This document shows, piece by piece, positions 50,093-58,417 of a stretch of DNA of 58,438 nt. Position 1 is the stretch's first letter; every line of letters starts with the position of its first letter. The notes under the pieces were generated by a model. The model was given only the letters and a program-made list of their open reading frames with translations, searched no databases and had not been told where the DNA came from. The stretch comes from Methyloprofundus sp. Its GTDB lineage: Bacteria > Pseudomonadota > Gammaproteobacteria > Methylococcales > Methylomonadaceae. A program made the position numbers and the translations under genes. Location of the stretch: the NCBI GenBank assembly GCA_014859465.1, contig JACUUF010000008.1, positions 1-58,438 of the forward strand, given 5' to 3'.

Positions 50093-52393
50093 ATGCGCCC
50101 CGCTTTAGCTTCGCTGTTCTTTTTTTTGGGTCTGCCGCTGTTAATTGCTGTCGCTGTCTTGACCACGCACTTGCAAACCAATATTTCCGCCTTTGTGATT
50201 GCCGGCGATAATGCCGAAGAAATCTTATTAGCCAGTGAAATACAATCGGGCACTTTATCGAGGCGCTATATTTTGTCGATTGATGCCGGTGCAGGCAAGC
50301 AGGTATCGGCGGCTTTTAGACAAGGATGGCTCAAGCAGTTAAAAGCCATTGCAGCTGTAGTTGATGTCTGGGCGACGGATGAAAACCGAGGTGCTGTAGC
50401 TGCGCTGTCGGGTCTTTATGCCAAGCACGGCGCGCAATTATACAGCCGCACGCCCGAGCAAACGCTGACAGAAATATTCACCGAATCCGCTTTAACCGAG
50501 CGTGCCGCAGGTTTAAGGCAAGCTTTGTTGTCGCCGCAAGCGCAGATGATTAAAAAGATAGCCGCGCAAGACCCTTTGCTGTTGTCGTTAAATGGCTTTA
50601 AAAATATAGCCGCCCAATTTAAAAATCAACATAACACGCCCTCGCAGTATGCTAATTTTATTTTAGAAACAAAAATGTCGGGCATGGATGTACCTGAACA
50701 AATACAGATTCAAGCGCAAATTCAGGCGACATTTGCCACCCAACAAGCGCTGAGTCAGCAGGCTTATCGATTAGACATGACCGGTATTCCCTTATTTGCT
50801 GTGGCAACGCAGTCGATGATGGCAACGGATATTAAGTGGGTCAGCATTATATCGACGCTCGCGCTCACTTTATTATTCCTGTTTATTTTTCGCTCATTTC
50901 GAGTGATGTTCTGGGTTTTTTCTTTGCTGATGACGGTGATGGCGGTGGCTGTTATCGTCACTAATTTGGTGTTTGGTTCGGTGCATGGCATGACCCTTGC
51001 CATTGGTTCAACCTTGATTGGCGTGTGTATTGATTACCCGATTCATGTGTTGGTGCACGCGCAAGGGAGCGAACTAGGGCAACGATTAACGATCATCAAA
51101 AAGCTTTTTCCCAGTTTGTTGATGGGTGCCGTAACCACTTTAATCGGTTATGTGGCACTAGGCTTATCAGGCTATCCTGGCTTTCAGCAAGTCGCGGTGT
51201 ACACCGGCACGGGCATTATCGTTTCGCTAGTATTAACGCGTTATTTATTTCCAAAATTAATGACCTCTGCGGCAAAAACCGTTGCGCCGTTTCGTTTTAT
51301 TGCTTTTTGGCCGGCGTTTTGTCAGCGTCATCGTTGGCGCTTAATGAGTGTCGTGTTAGTGTTGTCCGTTGCAGGTATTGTGCAATTAGATCGTTTGCAA
51401 TGGTTGCAAGATTTACAGCAATTAACGCCTGAGCTGGATTACTTAAAGGTTCAAGATAAGAAAATTCGCCAGCGCTTGGTCAGTATGGAGCCGGGGCGCT
51501 TTGTGTTGGTCAGTGGGGATACGCTTGAGACGACCTTACAGCGTGCTGAGCAAGTGTATTTACGCTTAGATCAAGTAAAACAAGCGGGTGATTTAGAGGA
51601 TTATTTCGGTTTGTATCCTTGGATATTGTCGCAGCAGCAACAATTAACCAATCAGCAAACTTTATTATCTGCGCTCACTGATGCACAACGTGAACTATGG
51701 CGTAACGCCTTGCAAGCTCAAGGCTTATCCGTGCAACGGTTAGGTGAATTGGATTATACGCAAAGTGACATCTTGACGGTGCAGCAAGTTTTGCAATCGC
51801 CCGTGGCTAAGTTGATGAGTCATCAGTTGGTACTAGCGGATCAGCAGACTTTATTAATTATCTGGCTAACCGCGCATCAGCCAGAAGCTTTGCAAGCTGC
51901 CTTAGCCGATATGCCGCATGTCCACTATTTTAGCCAACGCGATATGCTCAATCGTATGGCGGTGGATTATCAGCAAAGAGCGCAAGTGACTTTATTAGCC
52001 GGATTGGCTTTAATCGCCTTTTTGTTATGGATGCGCTATAAAAGTCTTTTACTGACACTACAAACCTTATCGCCCGCTTTTTTAGCCGCTTTATTAATTT
52101 TGGCCTTATGGGCGTGGACAGGCGAAGCGATTAGCTTTTTACATTTAGTCGGGTTTTTATTAGCGGTCGCCATCTGTGTTGATTATGGTATCTTTTATCA
52201 GGAAAACCGCAGTGGTCATTTGGTTTTAACCTATCAAGCAATGGCGGCATCCATGTTAACCAGTGCTTTAGTTTTTGGCTGTTTGATTTTTGCGCAAACC
52301 TCAATGTTACAAACGTTGGCCAAGGTGGTCAGTGGTGGTGTGGTCTTGGGCTTTTTGTTGTGCCCAGTGTTGATTAAACCTAAACAAGGATAG
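50093..52393 (+). CDS. MMPL/RND-type exporter of the cluster
   Basis: 766 residues. N-terminal membrane helix, a large periplasmic loop, then five to six helices from about 248 to 400 (LALTLLFLFIFRSFRVMFW, MTLAIGSTLIGVCIDYPIHV), a second loop, and five C-terminal helices (VTLLAGLALIAFLLWMRYKS, LVGFLLAVAICVDYGIFY). The D-containing ..GVCIDYPIH and ..AICVDYGIF segments match the proton-relay helices of MMPL proteins. It likely moves the finished lipid from the inner membrane to the LolA-like carrier (ApeM-like). Confidence 0.9.
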   Translation: MRPALASLFFFLGLPLLIAVAVLTTHLQTNISAFVIAGDNAEEILLASEIQSGTLSRRYILSIDAGAGKQVSAAFRQGWLKQLKAIAAVVDVWATDENRGAVAALSGLYAKHGAQLYSRTPEQTLTEIFTESALTERAAGLRQALLSPQAQMIKKIAAQDPLLLSLNGFKNIAAQFKNQHNTPSQYANFILETKMSGMDVPEQIQIQAQIQATFATQQALSQQAYRLDMTGIPLFAVATQSMMATDIKWVSIISTLALTLLFLFIFRSFRVMFWVFSLLMTVMAVAVIVTNLVFGSVHGMTLAIGSTLIGVCIDYPIHVLVHAQGSELGQRLTIIKKLFPSLLMGAVTTLIGYVALGLSGYPGFQQVAVYTGTGIIVSLVLTRYLFPKLMTSAAKTVAPFRFIAFWPAFCQRHRWRLMSVVLVLSVAGIVQLDRLQWLQDLQQLTPELDYLKVQDKKIRQRLVSMEPGRFVLVSGDTLETTLQRAEQVYLRLDQVKQAGDLEDYFGLYPWILSQQQQLTNQQTLLSALTDAQRELWRNALQAQGLSVQRLGELDYTQSDILTVQQVLQSPVAKLMSHQLVLADQQTLLIIWLTAHQPEALQAALADMPHVHYFSQRDMLNRMAVDYQQRAQVTLLAGLALIAFLLWMRYKSLLLTLQTLSPAFLAALLILALWAWTGEAISFLHLVGFLLAVAICVDYGIFYQENRSGHLVLTYQAMAASMLTSALVFGCLIFAQTSMLQTLAKVVSGGVVLGFLLCPVLIKPKQG

Positions 52394-52489
52394 TCCGAGA
52401 TGCGCAATTTGATAGCTGGGACAAAATAAAGCACTCTTTACAATCAAGTATCAATTAAAGGTATCTACTTTAAAGCGCAAGACTGAAGT

Positions 52490-52538
52490 AAAAAAGCTTT
52501 AGCTTTTTTCGGGTCACGCCAATAGCTAAAGCTATTGG
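52490..52538. repeat. Two adjacent palindromes with AGCT cores
   Basis: AAAAAAGCT-TT-AGCTTTTTT at 52490-52509 and CCAATAGCT-AA-AGCTATTGG at 52519-52538, each with a perfect 9-bp stem and a 2-base loop. The first is the reverse-orientation copy of the one at 48365. Confidence 0.7.
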
Positions 52539-52610
52539 ACTCCACGAATTACCTTGTAATTAAAGTAGATATAAGGGCTATAAATTTAACACGGGACATT
52601 GATGCGAATG

Positions 52611-52674
52611 GTAGGGCGTGGCTTTAGCCCGCCTTGTGTGCGCTTTAGCAATGGCGGGCTAAAGCTACGCCCTA
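52611..52674. repeat. REP inverted pair (BIME)
   Basis: GTAGGGCGTGGCTTTAGCCC... and, in opposite orientation, GGCGGGCTAAAGCTACGCCC flank 19 bp. A textbook-looking bacterial interspersed mosaic element with outward heads, 16 bp after the shared 19-bp sequence. Confidence 0.8.
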
Positions 52675-52728
52675 GAGTATTCAGTATGTCTCGTCTTAAG
52701 TCGGTAGCCCACGAAACAATAGAAAATT

Positions 52729-53937
52729 ATGGAAAATAATCAAACGATAATAACCCCTATTGCAATAACCGCTTATTCCGCCTTAAGCGCCAGCGGCTTG
52801 GGCTGCGAGGCTTTATATCAGGACTTACAAGCGCATCATTCTGCACTAGCACCTTTATCTTTATTTAATGTACCATTCCCTGCTTATGTGGGCGAAATTA
52901 AACAGCCTTTACTGCGTATTCGTGAGTCATTAGCGGATTATAATTGTCGCAATGCGCGCGTTGCTTTAACCGCATTAAATGATGCGCAAGGCGCTGTGCG
53001 CGCCGCGGTTGAAGTGGCGAAAGCAAGCTATGGCGCGCATCGGATAGGCGTTATTATTGGCACCAGCACGTCGGGGCTGTATGAAACAGAAGCCGCTTAT
53101 GGCGTGTTGTTAGAAACCGGTAAAATGCCCGCTGATTTTCATTTTGTTAACGAACATGCGTATCAGGCGACAGGTCGATTTGTGCAATGCGAGCTGGGTT
53201 TAACTGGCGTTTGTTTTGCTATTTCTACCGCATGTTCTTCAGCGGCAAAAGCGATTGCCGCAGGGCAGCGCTTGATTAATTCAGGCCTTTGCGATGCGGT
53301 ATTAGTGGGTGGTGTGGATACTTTATGCCGCTTAACTTTGCGCGGTTTTCGTAGTTTAGAATTAGTGGCCAATCAAGCGTGTACGCCGATGGATAAAAAT
53401 AGACAAGGCATCAGCATCGGCGAAGCAGCAGCGCTAATGCTGTTAGAGAAATGTCATGCGGGCAATGCCGATAAGATGAAAGTCTTATCCGTGGGTGAAT
53501 CATCGGATGCCCATCATATGAGCACGCCACATCCCGAAGGTGAGGGCGCGGCTTTAGCGATGCGCAATGCGTTGCAATTAGCGGGTTTGCAAGCGGCGGA
53601 TATTGATTATTTAAATCTACACGCAACCGCCACAAAAATAAATGATCGCATGGAAAGTCGTGCGGTTTTTAGTGTTTTTGCTGATAGCGTACCTTGTAGT
53701 GGTACGAAAGGTGTGACCGGACATACACTCGGTGCTGCAGGGGCATTAGAAACTATTATTGCCTTACTCGCTTTAAAACATCAGTTTATTCCCGGCACGC
53801 AGGGTTTGCAGGAATTGGATGATGAGTGTCAATGCCAGGTGATTAAGTCGCCCTTGAGTAAGCAGCAGCTGCGCATTGCAATGAGTAATTCTTTTGGTTT
53901 TGGTGGCAATAATGCCAGTGTAATCGTGGCGCTATGA
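52729..53937 (+). CDS. Beta-ketoacyl synthase of the cluster
   Basis: 402 residues of the FabF/FabB type. Catalytic triad visible: cysteine near 168 in AISTACSSAAKAIAAG, histidine near 298 in NLHATATKINDRM, histidine near 331 in GVTGHTLGAAGALE; the C-terminal glycine-rich NSFGFGGNNAS is complete. It extends the chain by decarboxylative condensation (ApeO-like). The stop overlaps the next gene by 4 bp (ATGATGA), indicating a matched ketosynthase pair. Confidence 0.92.
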   Translation: MENNQTIITPIAITAYSALSASGLGCEALYQDLQAHHSALAPLSLFNVPFPAYVGEIKQPLLRIRESLADYNCRNARVALTALNDAQGAVRAAVEVAKASYGAHRIGVIIGTSTSGLYETEAAYGVLLETGKMPADFHFVNEHAYQATGRFVQCELGLTGVCFAISTACSSAAKAIAAGQRLINSGLCDAVLVGGVDTLCRLTLRGFRSLELVANQACTPMDKNRQGISIGEAAALMLLEKCHAGNADKMKVLSVGESSDAHHMSTPHPEGEGAALAMRNALQLAGLQAADIDYLNLHATATKINDRMESRAVFSVFADSVPCSGTKGVTGHTLGAAGALETIIALLALKHQFIPGTQGLQELDDECQCQVIKSPLSKQQLRIAMSNSFGFGGNNASVIVAL

Positions 53938-54707
53938 TGAAGCAGTTATTTATAAAATCTTATGCGATTTGCTGTCCGGATGCGCATTTATTAGCGCCTT
54001 TTGCTTTACGTGGGCATGATATTGATAACAGCTTAATGCCAGCGGCGATGCGCAGACGTACCAGTATGACCACGCGTATGGCGATAAGTGCAGCGACATT
54101 AGCCTGTGCGCAAGCGAATGTCGATAGCCAAACGCTGGCGTCAGTTTTTGCCTCATTAGGGGGCGAAATACAGGTCACTGATGCCTTGTGCCGTTTATTG
54201 CCGGATGAAAATGAATTACTGTCACCGACGCAATTTCATAATTCGGTACATAACACCAGCGCAGGTTATTGGGCGATTTTAAATCAATGCCAAGCGCCGA
54301 GTACCGCGATTGCCGCTGCCGATGATACGTTTGCCATGGGTTTGATTGAGGTCTGGGCACAATTACAGCAACAAGGCTGTGGCGAGCGTTTACTGGTTTG
54401 CTATGATGAATTATGGCCGCAGTATTTAGCAGCGCCAATCGGTCAAAATGCCTTTGCCTGTGCTTTTGTCTTGAGCACGCAAGCAGAGCAGGCCATAGGT
54501 TCAATTAGCTTGCCGCAGATAAGTGAACCCGCTGAGCAAATTTTGCCCGCTGAATGGCTAAAGTTGACGGAATCAGCGCCTGCGGCGGCGGTGATTCCTC
54601 TGTTGATGACTTTGCAGGCGAAAACACCAGCAACAGTCCCTTTGAATATTAAAGCGCCTATTTGGAGTAGTCGCGTCAGTGTAAGAGAGTTTAAATATGA
54701 ACAGTAA
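53934..54707 (+). CDS. Ketosynthase-like partner (ketoacyl-synt_2 type) without active-site cysteine
   Basis: 257 residues, about half of a ketosynthase. LLSPTQFHNSVHNTSAGYWA is characteristic of the beta-ketoacyl synthase-like domain family PF13723 as I recall it. At the position where a cysteine would follow it reads IAAADDTFAMGL, so it is not a condensing enzyme by itself. In aryl polyene clusters such proteins (ApeC-like) pair with the active ketosynthase as a chain-length-factor-like subunit. It overlaps the ketosynthase gene by 4 bp and the flavoenzyme gene by 11 bp. Confidence 0.82.
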   Translation: MMKQLFIKSYAICCPDAHLLAPFALRGHDIDNSLMPAAMRRRTSMTTRMAISAATLACAQANVDSQTLASVFASLGGEIQVTDALCRLLPDENELLSPTQFHNSVHNTSAGYWAILNQCQAPSTAIAAADDTFAMGLIEVWAQLQQQGCGERLLVCYDELWPQYLAAPIGQNAFACAFVLSTQAEQAIGSISLPQISEPAEQILPAEWLKLTESAPAAAVIPLLMTLQAKTPATVPLNIKAPIWSSRVSVREFKYEQ

Positions 54708-55884
54708 GTACTATGATGTCATTATTGCCGGTGGCGGTCCGGCGGGAACCACAGCAGCAACTTTATTAGCGCAATATGGGCATAGCGTATTATTAATTGA
54801 GCGCAATCAGCATCCGCGTTTTCATATCGGTGAGTCTATGTTACCGATGATTGAGCCGGTGATGGATCGATTAGGTATAGACTGGAGTCAAGGTAATCTC
54901 AGAAAAGGCGGTGCAGAATTTATTGATGAAGCGACTGGGCGCAGTACTTTTTTTTCTTTTGAGGGGATTTATCGTACCTTTCAGATCGAGCGTTCGGTAT
55001 TTGATCAAAAGTTATTTGATAATGCTGTCAAACAAGGGGTTGAAGCGCATCAGCAAGAGCAAGTCACCCGCGTACAGTGTAGCGCCCAGGATGTACATGT
55101 CGATACCGATAAAGCCGAGTATCAAGGGCGTTATTTTATTGATGCCACAGGGCGCAATGCCTTAATGGGTAAAAAACACGCTAGTATCAATAAAATTAAC
55201 AAGCTGGGTAAATTTGCCTTATATAAGCACTACAAACTAGCCAATACACCTGAGGCTGAAATAGTTTTTGCGCGTGGTAATGTGCAAATCTTTCTTTCCG
55301 AAATAGGCTGGATATGGAGCATCCCTTTAGTGGGGCGGCGTTTAAGCGTTGGTTTAGTGGTGCAAAAAGAAGCGCCAGCCGAGTTAAAGCAAGATGCATT
55401 ATTTGCGCATTATATTAATGCTTCACCGCGCATGAGTGAATTATTGGCTGGGGCAGAAGTGCTGTCTGAGGTGCGTATGGAGGCGGATTTTAGTTATTTG
55501 AATGAGCAGCGCTATGGGCAGCGCTTTGCTTGTTGCGGTGATGCTGCGGGTTTTCTTGATCCGGTATTTTCTTCAGGATTTTTATTTGCAGTAAAGACCG
55601 CTGAATTGGTCGCCGATCAATTACATCAGGCTTTATTAATAGGTAATGAAGCTGATCCAGAAATGCAGAATAGTGGCGATGCGGCTTATCAAGTTGGTTT
55701 CAAAACGATGTATTTAATGATCGAGCGATTTTATTGTTCCGGTATTATGCAGAATTTATTTTTTGAGCAAGATCGGCATCCGAGGATCAAAAAAGAAATC
55801 GAAGCGATTCTTGCGGGTGATTTATGGCAGGATGGGAATGGGTTTCAACAGGGATTGTTGTCAGGTAGAAGTAGAAAAAATTAA
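54697..55884 (+). CDS. FAD-dependent halogenase-family enzyme with WxWxIP motif
   Basis: 395 residues. FAD-binding GGGPAGTTAATLL at residue 10, then HIGESMLPMIEPVM, a lysine in LRKGGAEF as found near the active site of phenol/pyrrole halogenases, and WIWSIP at about 206 to 211, an exact match to WxWxIP, the signature of flavin-dependent halogenases. FACCGDAAGFLDPVFSSG closes the FAD site. It may chlorinate or brominate an aromatic ring on the carrier protein, or be a related reductase or hydroxylase. No flavin reductase gene is nearby. Embedded in the operon by overlap with the ketosynthase-like gene. Confidence 0.82.
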   Translation: MNSKYYDVIIAGGGPAGTTAATLLAQYGHSVLLIERNQHPRFHIGESMLPMIEPVMDRLGIDWSQGNLRKGGAEFIDEATGRSTFFSFEGIYRTFQIERSVFDQKLFDNAVKQGVEAHQQEQVTRVQCSAQDVHVDTDKAEYQGRYFIDATGRNALMGKKHASINKINKLGKFALYKHYKLANTPEAEIVFARGNVQIFLSEIGWIWSIPLVGRRLSVGLVVQKEAPAELKQDALFAHYINASPRMSELLAGAEVLSEVRMEADFSYLNEQRYGQRFACCGDAAGFLDPVFSSGFLFAVKTAELVADQLHQALLIGNEADPEMQNSGDAAYQVGFKTMYLMIERFYCSGIMQNLFFEQDRHPRIKKEIEAILAGDLWQDGNGFQQGLLSGRSRKN

Positions 55885-55897
55885 TTTATTGGAGAAT

Positions 55898-56458
55898 ATG
55901 ATGAAATTTTTGAAGTTATTGCCTTTGTTTTTTATGTTATTTATCGTTGCTTGTGCCGGACATAAAACCAGTGAGGCACCAGAGCCACAAGAGCTTGTTA
56001 GCTCAGCAGGTACGGGGACAGGCACTTTAAATATTGCGCCTGTGGTATTTGCTAAAGGTTTAGAGGTAAGGGCGGCAGTACGTGATGAGTGTCAGTTATT
56101 AACAAAGTTACCGACCTTTATTCAGAGTTATGCTAATGACCAATATGCGGCTATTAATTTGCAGGCTATTCGATCAAGTAAAGATGACTTTTTAGTAGTT
56201 GAAATCGTGGATTTACCAAAGTATACAAAGAATGCCTGGGCTGGGCGCGGCGGCCAATGGGTCGGGGTTAAAGGTACTTTGATGCGTCCCGGCAAAAAGA
56301 ATGTCTCATTTACGGCTAGTCGCGCTTCTATGGGCGGCTTTATGGGGGCTTATAAAGGCACCTGTGCTTTATTAGGGCGTTGTACCAAAACCTTAGGTAA
56401 AGATATTGCTCAGTGGCTGAAAAATCCAGTGAATAACGCGGCTTTAGGTGATATGTAA
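55898..56458 (+). CDS. Lipoprotein of unknown function within the cluster
   Basis: About 187 residues. Two ATG codons (55898, 55901) follow GGAGAAT and open a signal peptide with lipobox IVAC (residue 20 region). The mature protein contains VRDECQLLTKLPTFIQSY, DFLVVEIVDLP, WAGRGGQWVGVKGTLMRPGK and SMGGFMGAYKGTCALLGRC, with three cysteines. Longer frames from 55763 run over the previous gene and are rejected. I do not recognise the family. The position suggests an outer-membrane role in handling the product. Confidence 0.7.
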   Translation: MMKFLKLLPLFFMLFIVACAGHKTSEAPEPQELVSSAGTGTGTLNIAPVVFAKGLEVRAAVRDECQLLTKLPTFIQSYANDQYAAINLQAIRSSKDDFLVVEIVDLPKYTKNAWAGRGGQWVGVKGTLMRPGKKNVSFTASRASMGGFMGAYKGTCALLGRCTKTLGKDIAQWLKNPVNNAALGDM

Positions 56459-56498
56459 GTGCGCTAAACTTGTCTATTAAAATAGAATTGAGGTCGTT

Positions 56499-57062
56499 AT
56501 GTTAGGTTTATTAAAAGTAATAATGTTGTCGATGCTGTTTAGTTTAACCGCTTGTCAGCTTATGAATTCCAAGCCGGCGCAATTACCGAAAGAGGTGCAA
56601 TTAGGTGAGACTTATTATACGCAAGTGACAATGATGTATGAAAAAGGCGTTTATCCTACGACAAATTATCGTCGGGGGACTTTGCTAGAGGTCAATACGC
56701 CGGTTGAACTATTAGAGATCGGGTCAAAAGCGATTAAAGTTAAGATTCTTGCGTCGAATGCAGAGTTACTGATTAAGAACGTAGCTAAGCATACGGGTGA
56801 TGATTCTTATCAGGCGTTTACTAAGCTGTTTGCAAAACAAGAGGTTAATTTATCTCGTTTCAAGCGTATGGAGCGTGACCATATTAAACAAGGAATGCTA
56901 GCAAAAGGTATGTCTAAAGAGGCAGTGCGAGTTGCTATTGGCTATCCGCCGATAGTTCGCACGCCTTCTTTAGACTCAAATAAGTGGACTTACTGGCGTT
57001 CTAAATTTAATACCTTTATTGTCCATTTTGAGAATGACAAAGTAAGCCGGATTCAGGATTAA
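56499..57062 (+). CDS. Lipoprotein with BamE/SmpA-like C-terminal domain
   Basis: 187 residues. Signal peptide with lipobox LTAC (residue 19). The C-terminal half has IKQGMLAKGMSKEAVRVAIG, YPPIVRTPSLDSNKWTYWRS and FNTFIVHFENDKVSRIQD, the G-M-S-xx-V-x-x-A-x-G-x-P and W-x-Y pattern of the SmpA/OmlA/BamE fold. It is probably outer-membrane anchored. It lies between the two flavoenzyme genes, 22 bp before the second. Not the housekeeping BamE, judging by length and context. Confidence 0.72.
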   Translation: MLGLLKVIMLSMLFSLTACQLMNSKPAQLPKEVQLGETYYTQVTMMYEKGVYPTTNYRRGTLLEVNTPVELLEIGSKAIKVKILASNAELLIKNVAKHTGDDSYQAFTKLFAKQEVNLSRFKRMERDHIKQGMLAKGMSKEAVRVAIGYPPIVRTPSLDSNKWTYWRSKFNTFIVHFENDKVSRIQD

Positions 57063-57084
57063 CGATGGGAATCACTGATAAAGA

Positions 57085-58407
57085 ATGCAACAAATAATTC
57101 CTAAAAAATGTACCGTACTGGTTATTGGTGGCGGCCCTGCGGGAAGTAGTGCCGCAACACACTTGGCCAAAAGTGGTGTGGATGTGGTGCTGCTTGAACG
57201 CGCTGAGTTTCCGCGTAATCAAGTCGGTGAAAGTTTAATTCCGCATTTTTGGAAATTCACCGATCAGTTGGGTGTTTCTGAGCAAATTCAACAACAAGGT
57301 TTTCTGCGTAAAGCCGGCGGTATTACGCTTTGGAATGGTAAAGTTCAGCAAATTTTATTTTCTGACTATGGCTATACGCGCCCCGGCTTACATGTGGAAC
57401 GGGATATTTTTGATCATCTTTTGTTGGCGCATTCTAAGCAGCAAGGTGCGTTAGTGTTTCATCGCGTCGCGGTTAAGCAGGTGGATTTATCCTGCGCACA
57501 GCCAATTGTTTATTATCTTGATACGCGTGGCGATTCGAATCTAGCGGGGACTATTCAATGCCGATTTGTGGTCGATGCTAGTGGCCATAGTTCTTTGTTG
57601 GCGCATCAATTAGAGACGCAGCACAGTATTGGCTCGGAGATGAATTTTCTGTCTTTATGGGGTTATTTTAAGAATTCGCGCTATGTGGGGGCTGATCGTC
57701 AGAGTCATCACTCAGCAGAGATGAAAGCAGTGCCTCCGGTGACTTTTGTTATGTCGCATGCAAATGGCTGGCTTTGGCATATAGTCTTGCGTGAGAAAAC
57801 CAGCGTCGGTTTGATTGTTCATTCTGAGAAAATGAAAGCCATGGATAAGCAGCAGCGTGAAGTTTATTTTAAGCAGAGCTGTGCGCGTTTGCCGCATTTA
57901 AAAGATTTGTTACGTGACGCGCAATTTATTGAAGGCTCTTTGCAATATCGCCCTGATTATTCTTATTACGCAACGCAAACGTGTCAGCAAAATTATTATT
58001 GTATTGGCGATGCCGCGGGTTTTGTTGATCCGATTTTTTCACATGGTATTCAGAATGCTTTTTACAATGCAGCCGTGGCATCTTTAGCTATTTCGGAGTC
58101 ATTAAAAAATACGTCTAAAAGTGCACGTTATGCGCAGTTATGCGAAAGTCGAATCCAGCAGTTTTATGGTTTTTCGCGCGCTTTATCTCTGGGCGATTTT
58201 GGCGTGCATGGCGTCAATCGTGATTTAGTTAAATCCTTAATGAAAGCTATGTCACCTTTAGAATTAGAGCTGATGTTAGTGGTGTCTGAAATGACTAATC
58301 GTTCTGCAAACTTTAAGCAGCTAGCGCATGAAGCGGGCGTGTGGGTGCGTTTTTCGCAGCAGCATGAGCAGCAAAAACGTGGCCTTATTGAAGATTTGCA
58401 GTTTTAA
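57085..58407 (+). CDS. Second FAD-dependent halogenase-family enzyme, WxWxIP altered
   Basis: 440 residues. FAD motif VIGGGPAGSSAATHLA at residue 12, NQVGESLIPHFW, a lysine in FLRKAGGITLW, and YYCIGDAAGFVDPIFSHG. At the position of the halogenase signature it reads WLWHIV (about 229 to 234) instead of WxWxIP. It may therefore be a halogenase variant, a hydroxylase, or a desaturase/reductase of the same superfamily. It differs clearly from the first copy in length and C-terminus, so the pair is not a recent duplication. Last complete gene in the window; the cluster probably continues. Confidence 0.8.
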   Translation: MQQIIPKKCTVLVIGGGPAGSSAATHLAKSGVDVVLLERAEFPRNQVGESLIPHFWKFTDQLGVSEQIQQQGFLRKAGGITLWNGKVQQILFSDYGYTRPGLHVERDIFDHLLLAHSKQQGALVFHRVAVKQVDLSCAQPIVYYLDTRGDSNLAGTIQCRFVVDASGHSSLLAHQLETQHSIGSEMNFLSLWGYFKNSRYVGADRQSHHSAEMKAVPPVTFVMSHANGWLWHIVLREKTSVGLIVHSEKMKAMDKQQREVYFKQSCARLPHLKDLLRDAQFIEGSLQYRPDYSYYATQTCQQNYYCIGDAAGFVDPIFSHGIQNAFYNAAVASLAISESLKNTSKSARYAQLCESRIQQFYGFSRALSLGDFGVHGVNRDLVKSLMKAMSPLELELMLVVSEMTNRSANFKQLAHEAGVWVRFSQQHEQQKRGLIEDLQF

Positions 58408-58417
58408 GTCTGAATTT

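Larger units (their letters stand above)
52394..52728. other. 335-bp gap inside the cluster, rich in palindromes
   Basis: No gene. Contains two palindromes at 52490 and 52519, the 19-bp sequence shared with the other gap (52576-52594) and a REP pair at 52611-52674. Exporter and ketosynthase genes flank it in the same direction, so transcripts either read through it or a new promoter lies here. Confidence 0.7.

Noticed and set aside
55763..55897. Upstream start for the cluster lipoprotein
   Set aside because: It would overlap the flavoenzyme gene and bury the signal peptide 46 residues inside; GGAG before 55898 marks the real start.
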